64,000 bases of DNA from Sphingopyxis sp. PAMC25046. Lineage in GTDB: Bacteria; Pseudomonadota; Alphaproteobacteria; Sphingomonadales; Sphingomonadaceae. The notes under the pieces are model-generated. The model was given only the letters and a program-made list of their open reading frames with translations. It did not search any database and was not told the DNA's origin. A program made the position numbers and the translations under genes. Location: positions 1,736,001-1,800,000 of the forward strand of contig NZ_CP039250.1 in the NCBI RefSeq assembly GCF_004795895.1, given 5' to 3'. Shown piece after piece: positions 56,157-64,000 of the stretch. Position 1 is the first letter of the stretch. Every line of letters starts with the position of its first letter.

Positions 56157-56644
56157 GACCCGACTCCATAGGCGAGCGGGAGTATGGGAGTATCTCTCTG
56201 TCGCACCGGCGCCCGGGGCATGGGATGCGATGTTTCCCATGTGGGGATGATGCAGGTCAAATGCTAGGGCGGAGCCATCCTGTTCGGCGACGGAACGACA
56301 GAGTATCGGGGGAAGCTCGTCTCCTGGCCGGCTATGCGCTGTGCGGCTTCGGCACTTCGAAAACGCGCGCGACGGCCATGGTTCAGAACGGGCGCATGTC
56401 CAGGGAAAGCGGCGCCTTCGAGCGCCATCCCGATATACCGTCCCGCAAAGCGCCGGGACTGCGCCGGCGCCGGAGGAATGATGACGATATGGGCTGATAC
56501 CGATGGGCGGAGCGATGCCCCGGTGCGAATTGATGCCTGCAATGCGTCCACCCTGTGATAAGATACGCTATCACCCGATTTCGATCGCAAGCTTCCCGTG
56601 ACTGAGAGACATCGAGCTCCCGCTTGCCCGCCGGGAGTTTTCCG
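56157..56644. other. Region without a supported gene
   Basis: Open frames on both strands (for example 56258-56497 plus, 56264-56920 minus) have no ribosome site, no recognisable domain and shadow-like composition. I see nothing certain here. Confidence 0.4.
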
Positions 56645-56944
56645 ATGATCGCTATTCCTGAACCCTCGCGACCTTTCAGCCGGGTCGTTCGGCTGTGGAG
56701 CCGCCTGGTTCGCCATGTACTGGAACATGTTCCGCAAACGACGGAAAATGCGTTCCGCCAGTCTCCGCGGCGGCAGGCCGATCTGGAACGCGCGCTCGAT
56801 AGCTGGGCGAGCGATAACGGCACGCGGCCAGGATCGCCGCAACCCGCCTGTCCGCAAGATGGTCTCCCGGAACCCTTTCTTCATGCGCTCGATCGCTGGG
56901 ACAATGAAGGCGGCGCACAACCTGAGCGAGGAGCGCGATCATGA
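56645..56944 (+). CDS. Small hypothetical protein with WDNEGG motif
   Basis: 99 aa, unrecognised. The ATG at 56645 follows GGGAG by seven bases. Two similar motifs occur: ALDSWASDNGTRP and ALDRWDNEGGAQP, the second matching the neighbour at 55812. N-terminal helix is amphipathic (RLWSRLVRHVLEHV). Its TGA overlaps the ATG of the next small gene. Confidence 0.55.
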   Translation: MIAIPEPSRPFSRVVRLWSRLVRHVLEHVPQTTENAFRQSPRRQADLERALDSWASDNGTRPGSPQPACPQDGLPEPFLHALDRWDNEGGAQPERGARS

Positions 56945-57093
56945 TTTTGCACACTCTTTTCGGCCGCCATCTTGTCGACTTCAAGGCAAGTCACTGGGAT
57001 CGGGGGCGCTTCGTCAGTCGTTGCACGGTGTGCGGGTGCGAGATGGTCAAACTACCCGGCCTGACCTGGCAGGCGAGCGGGCGGCGGGTCTGA
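56941..57093 (+). CDS. 50-residue zinc-ribbon-like small protein
   Basis: 50 aa. AGGAG lies seven bases before the ATG, and the gene overlaps the preceding one by four bases. It carries a C-T-V-C-G-C cluster in a basic protein (RFVSRCTVCGCEMVKLPGLT), suggestive of a half zinc ribbon or dimeric zinc site. Function unknown; its coupling to the WDNEGG gene suggests co-expression. Confidence 0.6.
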   Translation: MILHTLFGRHLVDFKASHWDRGRFVSRCTVCGCEMVKLPGLTWQASGRRV

Positions 57094-57347
57094 GGCGATT
57101 CGCTTCTGCCGCCCGACCGGACGGAAGCGCTCTGTTCGTCGTCCGGCATGATCGTCAGGAACAATGCCCTATCCCGCCCATTAGCGAGCGTTTGAAGAGG
57201 GGAGAATGGTGATAGTCCAGTGTCAGGAATTTCAAGTCCGGTCTCGCGTTGCTTCTGCATCGCACAGGAGCCTCCCGGCGTTTTCGCAGACAGTCATATT
57301 GTTGCCGCGGCACCGGCCGGAATCCGCATGTGGCAAGGAGTGGGACA
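57094..57347. other. Short gap without a recognisable gene
   Basis: Several overlapping frames, none with a ribosome site or domain. Confidence 0.4.
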
Positions 57348-57479
57348 ATGTTCAGAGGGGCCATTACAGGGCGGCGTTGCCTCACTGGAAAGCGCTGTAG
57401 CGCTTCGACCCCTTTGGCTCGACAATTCCTTGCCCGCTTCCAGCCGGAAAATAATGACGTGCTAAGCGCAATGGGATGA
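57348..57479 (+). CDS. Possible 43-residue protein
   Basis: A strong AAGGAG lies seven bases before the ATG. The product is basic (TGRRCLTGKRCSASTPLARQ) and unrecognised. Called mainly on the ribosome site. Confidence 0.35.
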   Translation: MFRGAITGRRCLTGKRCSASTPLARQFLARFQPENNDVLSAMG

Positions 57480-57744
57480 AATATTCTGCCATCGCAGCTA
57501 AAACTATATCGCTGATCCCTCGATGTTGATCGTCCTTGCGTGAAAATAGCCATGCCCGGATTTTCGTAAAAAGCAGAATTATCTTTCAATTTTCGATTTA
57601 ACTGATATTAGGGTAGTGCTTACGTCGCATGCGACGGATAATCGGCAGCTTCATGCCATCCCTTTATCCCTTTCTAGCACTATTGAAGCCGGGCCGCGTC
57701 GCTGTTGGCGCATGCCCGTCATATTTGGGATAAAGGATACCCAT
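57480..57744. other. AT-rich leader region of the cold-shock gene
   Basis: No gene. AT-rich around 57550-57620, with the cold-shock ATG at 57745. Cold-shock mRNAs often have long structured leaders; a leader here is plausible but no specific element was identified. Confidence 0.4.
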
Positions 57745-57951
57745 ATGACTACCGGAACCGTGAAATTTTTTAACGCCGACAAGGGCTATGGCTTTATCGC
57801 GCCGAACGATGGCGGTCAGGATGCATTCGTGCATATCTCGGCCGTCGAACGCGCCGGCATGCACACCCTTCAAAAAGATCAGAGCGTATCATACGAACTG
57901 GAGACCGATCAGCGAGGCAAGACCTCTGCCGTGAATCTCCAGGCTGCATGA
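57745..57951 (+). CDS. Cold-shock domain protein (CspA family)
   Basis: 68 aa single cold-shock domain that binds single-stranded RNA/DNA. RNP1 is KGYGFI and RNP2 is AFVHIS; TGTVKFFNADKGYGFIAP is the canonical start. Stand-alone gene within the accessory region. Confidence 0.95.
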   Translation: MTTGTVKFFNADKGYGFIAPNDGGQDAFVHISAVERAGMHTLQKDQSVSYELETDQRGKTSAVNLQAA

Positions 57952-57958
57952 TCCTCTG

Positions 57959-57985
57959 GCGGCGGGCTGCATCAGCGCCCGCCGC
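57959..57985 (+). terminator. Hairpin after the cold-shock gene
   Basis: GCGGCGGGC and GCCCGCCGC form a nine-base stem just after the stop; no U-tract. Confidence 0.45.
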
Positions 57986-58281
57986 TATCCATATGGGCCC
58001 TGGAAATGCCGCCCGCGTGTGGGCTGCGATCGCCGAAAATCCGCCATGCGCCAGCTTGCTCTCATTTCGTTCGAGCGAACTGCCCTCAGATGGCGCCCGC
58101 ACCGACCCATGAGGTGTCTCTATCTCTCATGTCGATGACGCCGGGCGCGGGAGCAAGCCGATAGAATGTCGGTAAAGGCTCTCGATCGTCGCTGGATTTG
58201 ATGAAGGGCGACATCGTTTCCTACCGTGCCAGGCAAGTCACGGCGCTTTTATGTCTAGAGCCGGGAACCGAAGGATTCGAG
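57986..58281. other. Intergenic region, nothing recognised
   Basis: An upstream extension of the next ORF (from 58198) is possible but lacks a ribosome site; the rest shows no gene or repeat. Confidence 0.4.
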
Positions 58282-58539
58282 ATGAATGATGTCCCTGGCC
58301 TTGGCGTAATGAACCTTATTGAGGCCCAGGAGGCATCCGACGTCTCGGCGATCAATGGGATTCTTAGCCTTGCCAACATTCTGCGTAAGCGCGGCCTGCT
58401 AAGCGATGCCGAAGCTTCGGCCATGTACGAGAGCATGAGCTTGCCGCTCGGGCTGCCTAAATATGCCGAGAACCCGGATGTACAGGATCTCCAGTCGAAC
58501 CTTGACCGGTTGTTCGCGGTGGTCATGCAACCCAAGTAG
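58282..58539 (+). CDS. Small helical hypothetical protein
   Basis: 85 aa, unrecognised. The ATG at 58282 follows AAGGA by six bases; 58198 is an alternative. Helical and acidic (LSLANILRKRGLLSDAEASA), no membrane segment or signal. Confidence 0.5.
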   Translation: MNDVPGLGVMNLIEAQEASDVSAINGILSLANILRKRGLLSDAEASAMYESMSLPLGLPKYAENPDVQDLQSNLDRLFAVVMQPK

Positions 58540-58759
58540 ACAGGCCATGCAAACTGCCACCTGGGCGGACGTCCGACTATAGGAAGGCCGCTTTCGGCAA
58601 TTCCGTGTGGCCGGGGAGCCCCCAGCGCGAAACCGGCTAACACATGCGCCGCGACGCCATCCAAGCATCACTCCCGCCGCGCCTGAATCTTTCTGACAAG
58701 CCTGTCCGGCTGCTCTCAAGGATCGAATTCTTGACGTCGCTCGGTGACAAAAAGCACCA

Positions 58760-59131
58760 TTACCCGAGCGTCAGATCTTCCTTCGCCACCTCATAATAGC
58801 TGGCAACACGGTCGGCATAGGCCTGGTCGAACAGCGGCGCATTGGCGGCCCAGCTTGGCCCCCCTTCGAGCACGCGCCGGTCGATCGTGACGACATAGGA
58901 ATCGCTTGTCGCCTCGAATGCCAGCAAGCGAAAGGGCAACGGGTAGTAAGCTTTGCCCATGCCGAGGAAACCGCCGATGGTGACGATCGCATAGACCGCA
59001 TGCCCGCTCCGCTTGTTGATCATGAAGGCATGGATATGCCCCAGCTTGTCACCGTCGCGTGTCTTGACGGTCATCGCGTCGGCCTTGTTCGACTGGCATA
59101 GCAACTGGGTCGGTTCGTCAACTTCGGCCAT
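58760..59131 (-). CDS. PRC-barrel domain protein
   Basis: 123 aa cytoplasmic protein with a PRC-barrel: A-M-T-V-K-T-R-D-G-D-K-L-G-H-I-H-A-F-M-I-N-K-R-S-G-H-A-V-Y-A-I-V-T-I-G-G-F-L-G-M-G, then Y-Y-P-L-P-F. PRC-barrels act as small adaptors in RNA processing or photosynthetic reaction centres; stress-linked stand-alone versions are common in alphaproteobacteria. Confidence 0.85.
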   Translation of the reverse strand: MAEVDEPTQLLCQSNKADAMTVKTRDGDKLGHIHAFMINKRSGHAVYAIVTIGGFLGMGKAYYPLPFRLLAFEATSDSYVVTIDRRVLEGGPSWAANAPLFDQAYADRVASYYEVAKEDLTLG

Positions 59132-59411
59132 GAGTTATCCTTTGATCGATTTCCCAGCAAGCCAGCGAAACAGGGTGAGAGGTCAAGCGCGCCGCCATTG
59201 CTTCCAGATGGCCCGGTTTGACGCGCGCCTGCTTGAGCGCAGTTTTGCGATTACCGCTGTCGTGGCGACGAGAAGGGCGGCAAGGCCTGATGCTATGAGC
59301 CAGGGCGTTTCGATGACGATGTCTCCGGCACAAAAGGCCCCTCTGCTGTTCTACGCTTGGCGCGGAGAAAGGCTGCCTCGCTCCCGTCGATCCCGGAGCG
59401 GACTGGCGCGC
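59132..59411. other. Gap with a possible small membrane-protein remnant
   Basis: On the minus strand ~59190-59320 the frame ETPWLIASGLAALLVATTAV followed by IAKLRSSRRAS resembles a one-helix membrane protein but has no start codon before an upstream stop. It may be a decayed gene. Otherwise nothing recognised. Confidence 0.3.
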
Positions 59412-59801
59412 TTACGGTACCGGCAGGAAGACATTTAGGCGTGCCGCAAGGTCTTCCGACCGATAGGGTTTGGCGAGAAAAACGCCGTCCGCGGGTAAAA
59501 GACCCTCGCCTGGAAGGATACGCCCCGAGGTCACGATAATCGCCACGGGCGGCCAGCGATCGCGGACATAGGCCGCCAGATTCAATCCATCCATGGATCC
59601 GGGCATTTCGATATCGGTAAACACGACGCGGATCTGCGGATGGTCCGCGAGCAACGCGATCGCTTCGTCGGCGTTCGCGGCTTCGAGAACATCGTAGCCC
59701 GCATCCTCGATCATGGCGACGGCGGAGAGAAGGACAAGCGGATCGTCCTCGACGACCAGCACCGTCCTGGCAGATACATCATTCACTGCACTCTCCCGCA
59801 T
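59412..59801 (-). CDS. Single-domain response regulator (receiver)
   Basis: 129 aa CheY-like receiver with no output domain. The acidic pocket is E18-D19-D20 in VLVVEDDPLV, the phosphoacceptor is D63 in VFTDIEMPG and the switch Lys is K111 in FLAKPYRS. Such FixJ/CheY-like receivers often pair with HWE-type kinases; a truncated one lies 225 bases upstream on the same strand. Confidence 0.9.
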   Translation of the reverse strand: MRESAVNDVSARTVLVVEDDPLVLLSAVAMIEDAGYDVLEAANADEAIALLADHPQIRVVFTDIEMPGSMDGLNLAAYVRDRWPPVAIIVTSGRILPGEGLLPADGVFLAKPYRSEDLAARLNVFLPVP

Positions 59802-60025
59802 CCAAACTCACATCGTCGACCCGAGCGACGTTTCGTCTTCACGTTTCTGGACGATCGAAGGCGCAACGTCCTGCTGCCCAATAGGTCCCCGGGTCACGAA
59901 AACTAATGTTTCCAAGGGTGGAAGGGCAGGAGCGATCACATGGGTCTGCGGCTGACGGGAACTTGCGGTCCGCTCCAGCGTAATGAAGGCAACCCCGTCT
60001 CCTGACGCCTCTTGTCTCACGGTTT

Positions 60026-60508
60026 TCAGGAGACGCGGCCAAAGCCCTTGTCATTATGACATCGGCCCGTTGGCTCATCATGAACGATCGACACTTTGGT
60101 GCCCGGCTCGCCATTTTCGGTCGTGACCGTCACGTCAAGCTGGTCCGCCAACGCAGCGACGATGCTGGTGCCGAGACCGGGCTTCGCGTCGGCCAGCTTT
60201 GCCGTCGTCCCGACGCCATCGTCACCGGCCGACGGCTTCCAGCTTTTGCCCATCGCGTGAAAATCGACGATGATCGCCCCGCCGCGCTCGCCCGGAAAGG
60301 CGTGCTTGAGCGCATTGATCACCAGTTCGGTGACGATGAGCCCGAGGCTCACCGAGATATCGGCATTCACACGGCTCTCGTCGACATCGACCGTCAGTGA
60401 AAGCTCCGCCGGGTCGTTGATCATCAATGCACCGAGGCTCTTGCAGAGCTGGTCGAAGTAATCGCGCAACTCCACTTCGCCGAGCTGCCCCTGTTGGCGG
60501 CTGGGACC
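60026..60508 (-). pseudogene. HWE/HisKA_2-type histidine kinase, C-terminal fragment
   Basis: The open frame begins after an in-frame stop at 60509 and contains the end of the dimerisation region (LRDYFDQLCKSLGALMINDP), an N-box (SLGLIVTELVINALKHAFPG), a D-box (GDDGVG) and a G-rich segment (GLGTSIVAALADQL). The phospho-accepting His and any sensor domain are missing. A GTG at 60475 could start a short ATPase-only protein, but a remnant is more likely. It directly abuts the LysR gene. Confidence 0.7.
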
Positions 60509-60549
60509 TCACGGCCGAACCGAACGGCTGAACAGTCGCGCCGCTGCAA

Positions 60550-61479
60550 TCATGATGACGCGGCACGGCCGGGACCGCGCGCGTTGGAAGCGAGCTCGCG
60601 CGCCAAAGTGAGAAAGGCTGCGAGACCCGCAGAAGGGTGTCTTCGACCTGGATAATAGAGGCAGAGGCCCGGGAAGGGCGGTGTCCAATCTTCGAGCAAG
60701 CGGACAAGCTTTCCGTCTTCGATGTCGGCAATGACGTCCTGCTCGAAAAAGAAACCGATCCCGAAGCCCGCCAGCACCGCGGCACGCGATAGCGTAAGAT
60801 CGTCGAATGTCATGGGACCGCTCACCTCGACCTGCGCTGCGTCGCCTCCTTTCTCGAAATGCCAGCGGTAGAGCGAGCCATCGGGCAACCGGACGCGGAC
60901 ACAGTCGTGGGAAGGAAGATCGGTCGGCACCAGCGGCCGTGATCGCGTGGCCAGATAGGCGGGCGAGGCGACCACGGCGAAGCGCTGCGCCTCGCCGAGC
61001 GACAGCGTGATCATGTCGGTCGGGACGAGCGAGGCGACGCGAATGCCGAGGTCGAAGCCTTCGGCCACGATGTCGCGTAGCTGCCCCTCGGTCACCACGT
61101 CGACGTGCATGTCGGGATAGCGGCGGGAATATTCCACGAGAAGATCGGTGAGGGCGGGCGAGCGCGCGGCAAATGGCGGGGCGTTTATCCGCAGCGTTCC
61201 CGTCGGCGTTGCACGGCGTTCACGGACGATCTCGATGGTTTCGCGAACGTCCTGAAGCGAGGGACCAAGGCGGTCGACGAAGATCCGCCCCGCGTCGGTC
61301 AATGCGACGCTCCGCGTCGTCCGGTTGAACAGGCGCACGCCAAGCTCGGCTTCGATCCGCGCAATCATGTGACTGAGCGCGGTTGTCGATATGCCCAGAT
61401 CGATGGCGGCCTGCCGGAAGGATCCGCGCCGCGCAACGGCCAACACGGCATCGAAGTCCCGAAGAGCAAGTCGCGACAT
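60550..61479 (-). CDS. LysR family transcriptional regulator
   Basis: 309 aa. N-terminal HTH ([40 protein letters not shown]), then the inducer-binding fold of the type seen in regulators of oxidoreductases ([20 protein letters not shown]). Divergent from an NTF2-like/SDR gene pair, which it probably controls. Confidence 0.92.
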   Translation of the reverse strand: MSRLALRDFDAVLAVARRGSFRQAAIDLGISTTALSHMIARIEAELGVRLFNRTTRSVALTDAGRIFVDRLGPSLQDVRETIEIVRERRATPTGTLRINAPPFAARSPALTDLLVEYSRRYPDMHVDVVTEGQLRDIVAEGFDLGIRVASLVPTDMITLSLGEAQRFAVVASPAYLATRSRPLVPTDLPSHDCVRVRLPDGSLYRWHFEKGGDAAQVEVSGPMTFDDLTLSRAAVLAGFGIGFFFEQDVIADIEDGKLVRLLEDWTPPFPGLCLYYPGRRHPSAGLAAFLTLARELASNARGPGRAASS

Positions 61480-61577
61480 TATCCCGAATCCTTCACTAGC
61501 TCATGCCATATTGACCTACTTATCCGGATAGTGTGCTGATCTTACAACGGAGGCAAGTCAAACGAAGGAGGCATGCC

Positions 61578-61955
61578 ATGTACACCCACAACGCATCCGG
61601 TTCGAGTAAGCGCGTCGCGAAAGCGCTTGTCGCAACCTTACCCAAGCCCATTGCAGACTATATCGAAGCCAACTCTCGACTCGACGTCGACGGCATGCTG
61701 ACGCCTTTCGCCGCCGACGCCGTCATCGTGGACAACGGGCACCGTCACGAAGGCTATGCCGAAATCAGGACCTTGTTCGAAGAGGAGGTGGTAGCCGTAA
61801 AGGCGATCTTCGTGCCGGATTTCGTGCGCCACGAGAAAAGTAAGATCGTGGTCGAAGGGTCAGCCCATGGTGACTTCAAGGGCAGTCCAATCCGTTTCAC
61901 CTATGACTTCACGCTCGACAACGATTCCATCAAGATGCTGGAGATCACGCTATGA
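61578..61955 (+). CDS. SnoaL/NTF2-like protein
   Basis: 125 aa cone-shaped alpha+beta fold: P-K-P-I-A-D-Y-I-E-A-N-S-R-L-D-V-D-G-M-L-T-P-F-A-A-D-A-V-I-V-D-N-G-H-R-H-E-G and a final I-R-F-T-Y-D-F-T-L-D-N-D-S-I strand. Members are ketosteroid-isomerase-like enzymes or binding proteins; the substrate is unknown. GAAGGAGG lies eight bases before the ATG. Its stop overlaps the SDR start, so the two are coupled. Confidence 0.85.
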   Translation: MYTHNASGSSKRVAKALVATLPKPIADYIEANSRLDVDGMLTPFAADAVIVDNGHRHEGYAEIRTLFEEEVVAVKAIFVPDFVRHEKSKIVVEGSAHGDFKGSPIRFTYDFTLDNDSIKMLEITL

Positions 61956-62740
61956 GCATCCCGGCTGATCCAGCCGGGTTCGCTGACAAGCGCGTAGTTG
62001 TCAGCGGCGGCACCAAGGGTTTGGGCCGGGCCACCGTCGAACGCTTCCTGGCGGGTGGCGCGAGGGTGATGACTGCAGCCCGCTGCAACCCTGAACCCCC
62101 TAGCGGTGCGGAGTTCGTCCGGGCAGACCTGACGACGGCCGCGGGAGGCGAAAGCCTGTCTGCAGCGGCTCTCGCGCACATGGGCGGCGTCGACATCCTT
62201 GTCCATGTGATCGGCGGTTCATCCTCACCCGGCGGCGGCTTTGTCGCGCTGACCGACGATCACTGGCTTACCGAACTCAACCTGAACCTTCTGGCAACCG
62301 TTCGCCTTGATCGCCTCTTGGTGCCGCAGATGATGGAGCGGGGGAGCGGGGCCGTGGTGCACGTCTCCTCCATCCAGTCAGTCCTGCCCCTCCCCGAGTC
62401 GACGACCGCCTATGCCGCCGCCAAGGCCGCGCTCAGGACATACAGCAAGTCGGTGTCCAAGGAACTCGGGCCGAAGGGCGTGCGGGTCAATATCGTCTCC
62501 CCCGGCTGGATCATGACTGAAACGTCCGAGGAGCTGCTGAAGCGGCTGCGGGCCGCCAATGGCGGCACGATCGAGGAGGCGCGGCAACTCGTCCTGGATG
62601 GCTTGGGCGGGATCCCGATCGGTCGTCCGGCCGACCCCCATGAAGTCGCCGATCTTATCGCCTATCTGGCTTCGGATCGCGCCGCCGCCATCCACGGCGC
62701 CGAGTTCGTCATTGACGGCGGCACCGTTCCGACCGTCTGA
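61952..62740 (+). CDS. Short-chain dehydrogenase/reductase (SDR)
   Basis: 262 aa NAD(P)-dependent classical SDR. Cofactor-binding GGTKGLG is at residues 19-25, the catalytic Ser is in VVHVSSIQS, and Y-x-x-x-K is YAAAK; the C-terminus ends HGAEFVIDGGTVPTV. Likely a small-molecule oxidoreductase working with the NTF2-like partner under LysR control. Confidence 0.92.
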   Translation: MSIPADPAGFADKRVVVSGGTKGLGRATVERFLAGGARVMTAARCNPEPPSGAEFVRADLTTAAGGESLSAAALAHMGGVDILVHVIGGSSSPGGGFVALTDDHWLTELNLNLLATVRLDRLLVPQMMERGSGAVVHVSSIQSVLPLPESTTAYAAAKAALRTYSKSVSKELGPKGVRVNIVSPGWIMTETSEELLKRLRAANGGTIEEARQLVLDGLGGIPIGRPADPHEVADLIAYLASDRAAAIHGAEFVIDGGTVPTV

Positions 62741-62750
62741 GTTTATCGCC

Positions 62751-62779
62751 CCGACGTTCGCACCTCGTGCGGACGTCGG
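62751..62779 (+). terminator. Terminator-like hairpin after the SDR gene
   Basis: CCGACGTTCGCAC and GTGCGGACGTCGG form a 13-base stem (one G-T pair) with loop CTC, 11 bases after the stop; no U-tract. Confidence 0.5.
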
Positions 62780-63238
62780 GAAAGCGCGGGCCGGCGGTGT
62801 CGGTCTCCGCGCTTGGAGAACAGGCAGAAGATTTTTGACGCTCTGAGCTGATCCGGTACGGCGGAGACGTACTCGTCTGCTTTTTCGATTTCGGCTCCAA
62901 AAACTACCAGTCCGCGACCGGCCAACATGTTTGGGATGAGGCCCCAGCAACTTGGGCAAAAGGGCTTCGCTACCGCGAAGCCCTCTCATCCTCTGCGTTC
63001 GTGACCAAAGGAAGCCCCATCGACTTTCCGGGTCGCGTGGAAAGTCGCTGGCGGTCGAACGCTAGGCCTATTCCGAAGGAAGTCGAGACATATGATTAGG
63101 CTCTCGTCGGTCGGCTACAATTATAAATGCCTGCTCATTGCAATTAGAAGCCTGCGACCCCACTTCCTTAACATCGTCCGCTTCCACCGCGTGCCGGCGA
63201 CTGAGAGACCATTGCGCTCCCGCTGAAGGAGCAAAATC
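62780..63238. other. Intergenic region with possible gene fragment
   Basis: On the minus strand an ORF (62743-62928) reads GLVVFGAEIEKADEYVSAVP then DQLRASKIFCLFSKRGD, which resembles a piece of an alpha/beta hydrolase (DUF900 type) but has no ribosome site and an unrelated end. A hairpin GGGCTTCG/CGAAGCCC lies at about 62969-62990. No other gene seen. Confidence 0.35.
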
Positions 63239-63850
63239 ATGGACCTCAACCAACTTCTCCACCACCATCAGATGGCCTTGATGGCCGTGAGCCAAGCGCG
63301 ACGCGAGGGGCAGGCGATGCCAAACTTTGACCTGCCGCGCTATTATGCCAAAAGGATCAACGAATATCGCGAGCGGCGCGGCTTGAGCGGCGATGCCGAG
63401 GCTATCGCCGATCTCGCTGTATCACCTGCCGGCGCCGTTGAAGCGCCGGACGATCTGGTCAGCGACGTACTGATCGCCGAATTGCTCATGGCGAAGGCCT
63501 TCGAAAAGGCGACACACCAACATCGCGCTGACGGAAGCGTCGGAGCCGACGATCCGGTCGTCGATATTCGCGCCACCCTTCTGGCCGTCGGGCGCGACTT
63601 TTATCGCTCTCTGGGCGTGGAGGACGGCCCTCTCGCCGCCGCGATCGATGAAGCTGCGTCACGCTCGGCGTGGGAAGGCGAGGGCGGAGGCCTGCGTCCA
63701 CCGGGCGACGAGGAGGATGGCATCATCCGGACCTATGTCGAACAATTTGCGGTGGGCGACTATCGCTATTCGAACCTTGCCGATGCCAAAGCCGCCGCGC
63801 GGCGGCAGCGTGACGCGGCGAGCGACGGGCGCGGAGCGACGCCTGCGTGA
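63239..63850 (+). CDS. Hypothetical protein, sphingomonad type
   Basis: 203 aa cytoplasmic protein beginning MDLNQLLHHHQMALM, a start typical of a family of small sphingomonad proteins of unknown function. AAGGAG lies eight bases before the ATG. No catalytic motif seen. Its stop overlaps the GTG start of the HAD gene, so the two are co-translated. Confidence 0.65.
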   Translation: MDLNQLLHHHQMALMAVSQARREGQAMPNFDLPRYYAKRINEYRERRGLSGDAEAIADLAVSPAGAVEAPDDLVSDVLIAELLMAKAFEKATHQHRADGSVGADDPVVDIRATLLAVGRDFYRSLGVEDGPLAAAIDEAASRSAWEGEGGGLRPPGDEEDGIIRTYVEQFAVGDYRYSNLADAKAAARRQRDAASDGRGATPA

Positions 63851-64000
63851 AACGGCTGATTGCCCTTGATCTTGATGGAACGCTTGCCGAAAGCAAGCAG
63901 CCGATAGAACCCGCAATGGGTGAGGCGCTTGCCGATCTCCTCGGCGTGGCAGATGTCGCGGTGATATCCGGTGGCGACTGGCCGCAATTCGAAAAACAGG
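63847..64000 (+). CDS. HAD-superfamily phosphatase, 5' part (3' end outside window)
   Basis: Only ~51 residues are present. Motif I of the HAD superfamily, D-L-D-G-T in LIALDLDGTLAESKQP, gives the nucleophile Asp and acid/base Asp; VAVISGGDW resembles motif II of HAD-IIB (Cof/phosphomannomutase-like) enzymes. GTG start overlaps the upstream TGA. Confidence 0.75.
   Translation, partial: MKRLIALDLDGTLAESKQPIEPAMGEALADLLGVADVAVISGGDWPQFEKQ

Noticed and set aside
62743..62928. Minus-strand ORF resembling a hydrolase fragment
   Set aside because: No ribosome site and only a short protein-like stretch; kept as a note, not called as a gene.
47391..64000. Right attachment site copy of the tRNA-Tyr 3' end
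   Set aside because: Looked for GGTTCGAATCCAG and CTGTCCACCA downstream and found no second copy in the window.
1..64000. CRISPR array or riboswitch
   Set aside because: No regularly spaced direct repeats and no recognisable aptamer before the metabolic genes.

Overview
The window reads as a chromosome segment of a high-GC alphaproteobacterium of the Sphingomonadaceae, most like Sphingopyxis or Sphingomonas. This is inferred from several TonB-dependent receptors, TonB receptor/tryptophan-halogenase/SapC gene sets, many stop-start (ATGA) overlaps, DUF2274/DUF2285 genes of alphaproteobacterial conjugative elements, a pyrB gene paired with a dihydroorotase that lacks its metal ligands, and short proteins typical of the family. 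Assignments come from reading motifs; no database search was run.

1-13.7 kb, glucan locus: the 3' end of a TonB-dependent receptor, then a tightly overlapping run of flavin halogenase, SapC protein, FIH/JmjC-like cupin, second flavin halogenase, secreted GH16 glucanase, LacI regulator and MFS carrier, then GH3 beta-glucosidase and a FucP-type sugar carrier. The likely scheme is uptake of beta-glucan oligomers across the outer membrane, hydrolysis in the periplasm, import of glucose and LacI control. The halogenase/SapC/cupin genes have no known function in this setting and are the best candidate for an undescribed system.

13.7-28.5 kb: diguanylate cyclase without an I-site, secreted prolyl oligopeptidase divergent from a second TonB receptor, DUF2200 protein, LysR regulator divergent from a B3-type metallo-beta-lactamase with Glu at the first zinc-ligand position, a triple TonB_C-like protein, and a ParA / small basic protein pair flanked by two SPOR-domain proteins.

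28.5-47.4 kb, mostly core genes: pyrimidine genes (pyrB and a dihydroorotase-like subunit), ruvX, gatCAB with an AT-richer ORF between gatA and gatB, two secreted amidohydrolases, tRNA-Leu(UAG), trigger factor with a long Lys/Ala tail, a 3-methyladenine glycosylase, a [2Fe-2S] ferredoxin, rlmB and tRNA-Tyr(GUA). Intergenic spaces hold several families of long inverted repeats; one flanks a decayed GIY-YIG nuclease gene.

47.4 kb to the end, accessory: an integrase next to tRNA-Tyr opens a decayed integrative element (frameshifted alpA, DUF2285, DUF2274, DpdA/TGT-like protein, frameshifted HTH gene) carrying an arsenic operon (arsR-arsC-acr3-arsH) with an apparently leaderless arsR. Then come an IS5-like remnant, a glycine-zipper protein with about sixteen Y-D/W repeats, several small proteins (two sharing a W-acidic-NEGG motif), a cold-shock protein, a PRC-barrel protein, a response regulator beside a truncated histidine kinase, a LysR gene divergent from an NTF2-like/SDR pair, and the start of a HAD phosphatase cut by the window end. 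The right end of the element was not found.
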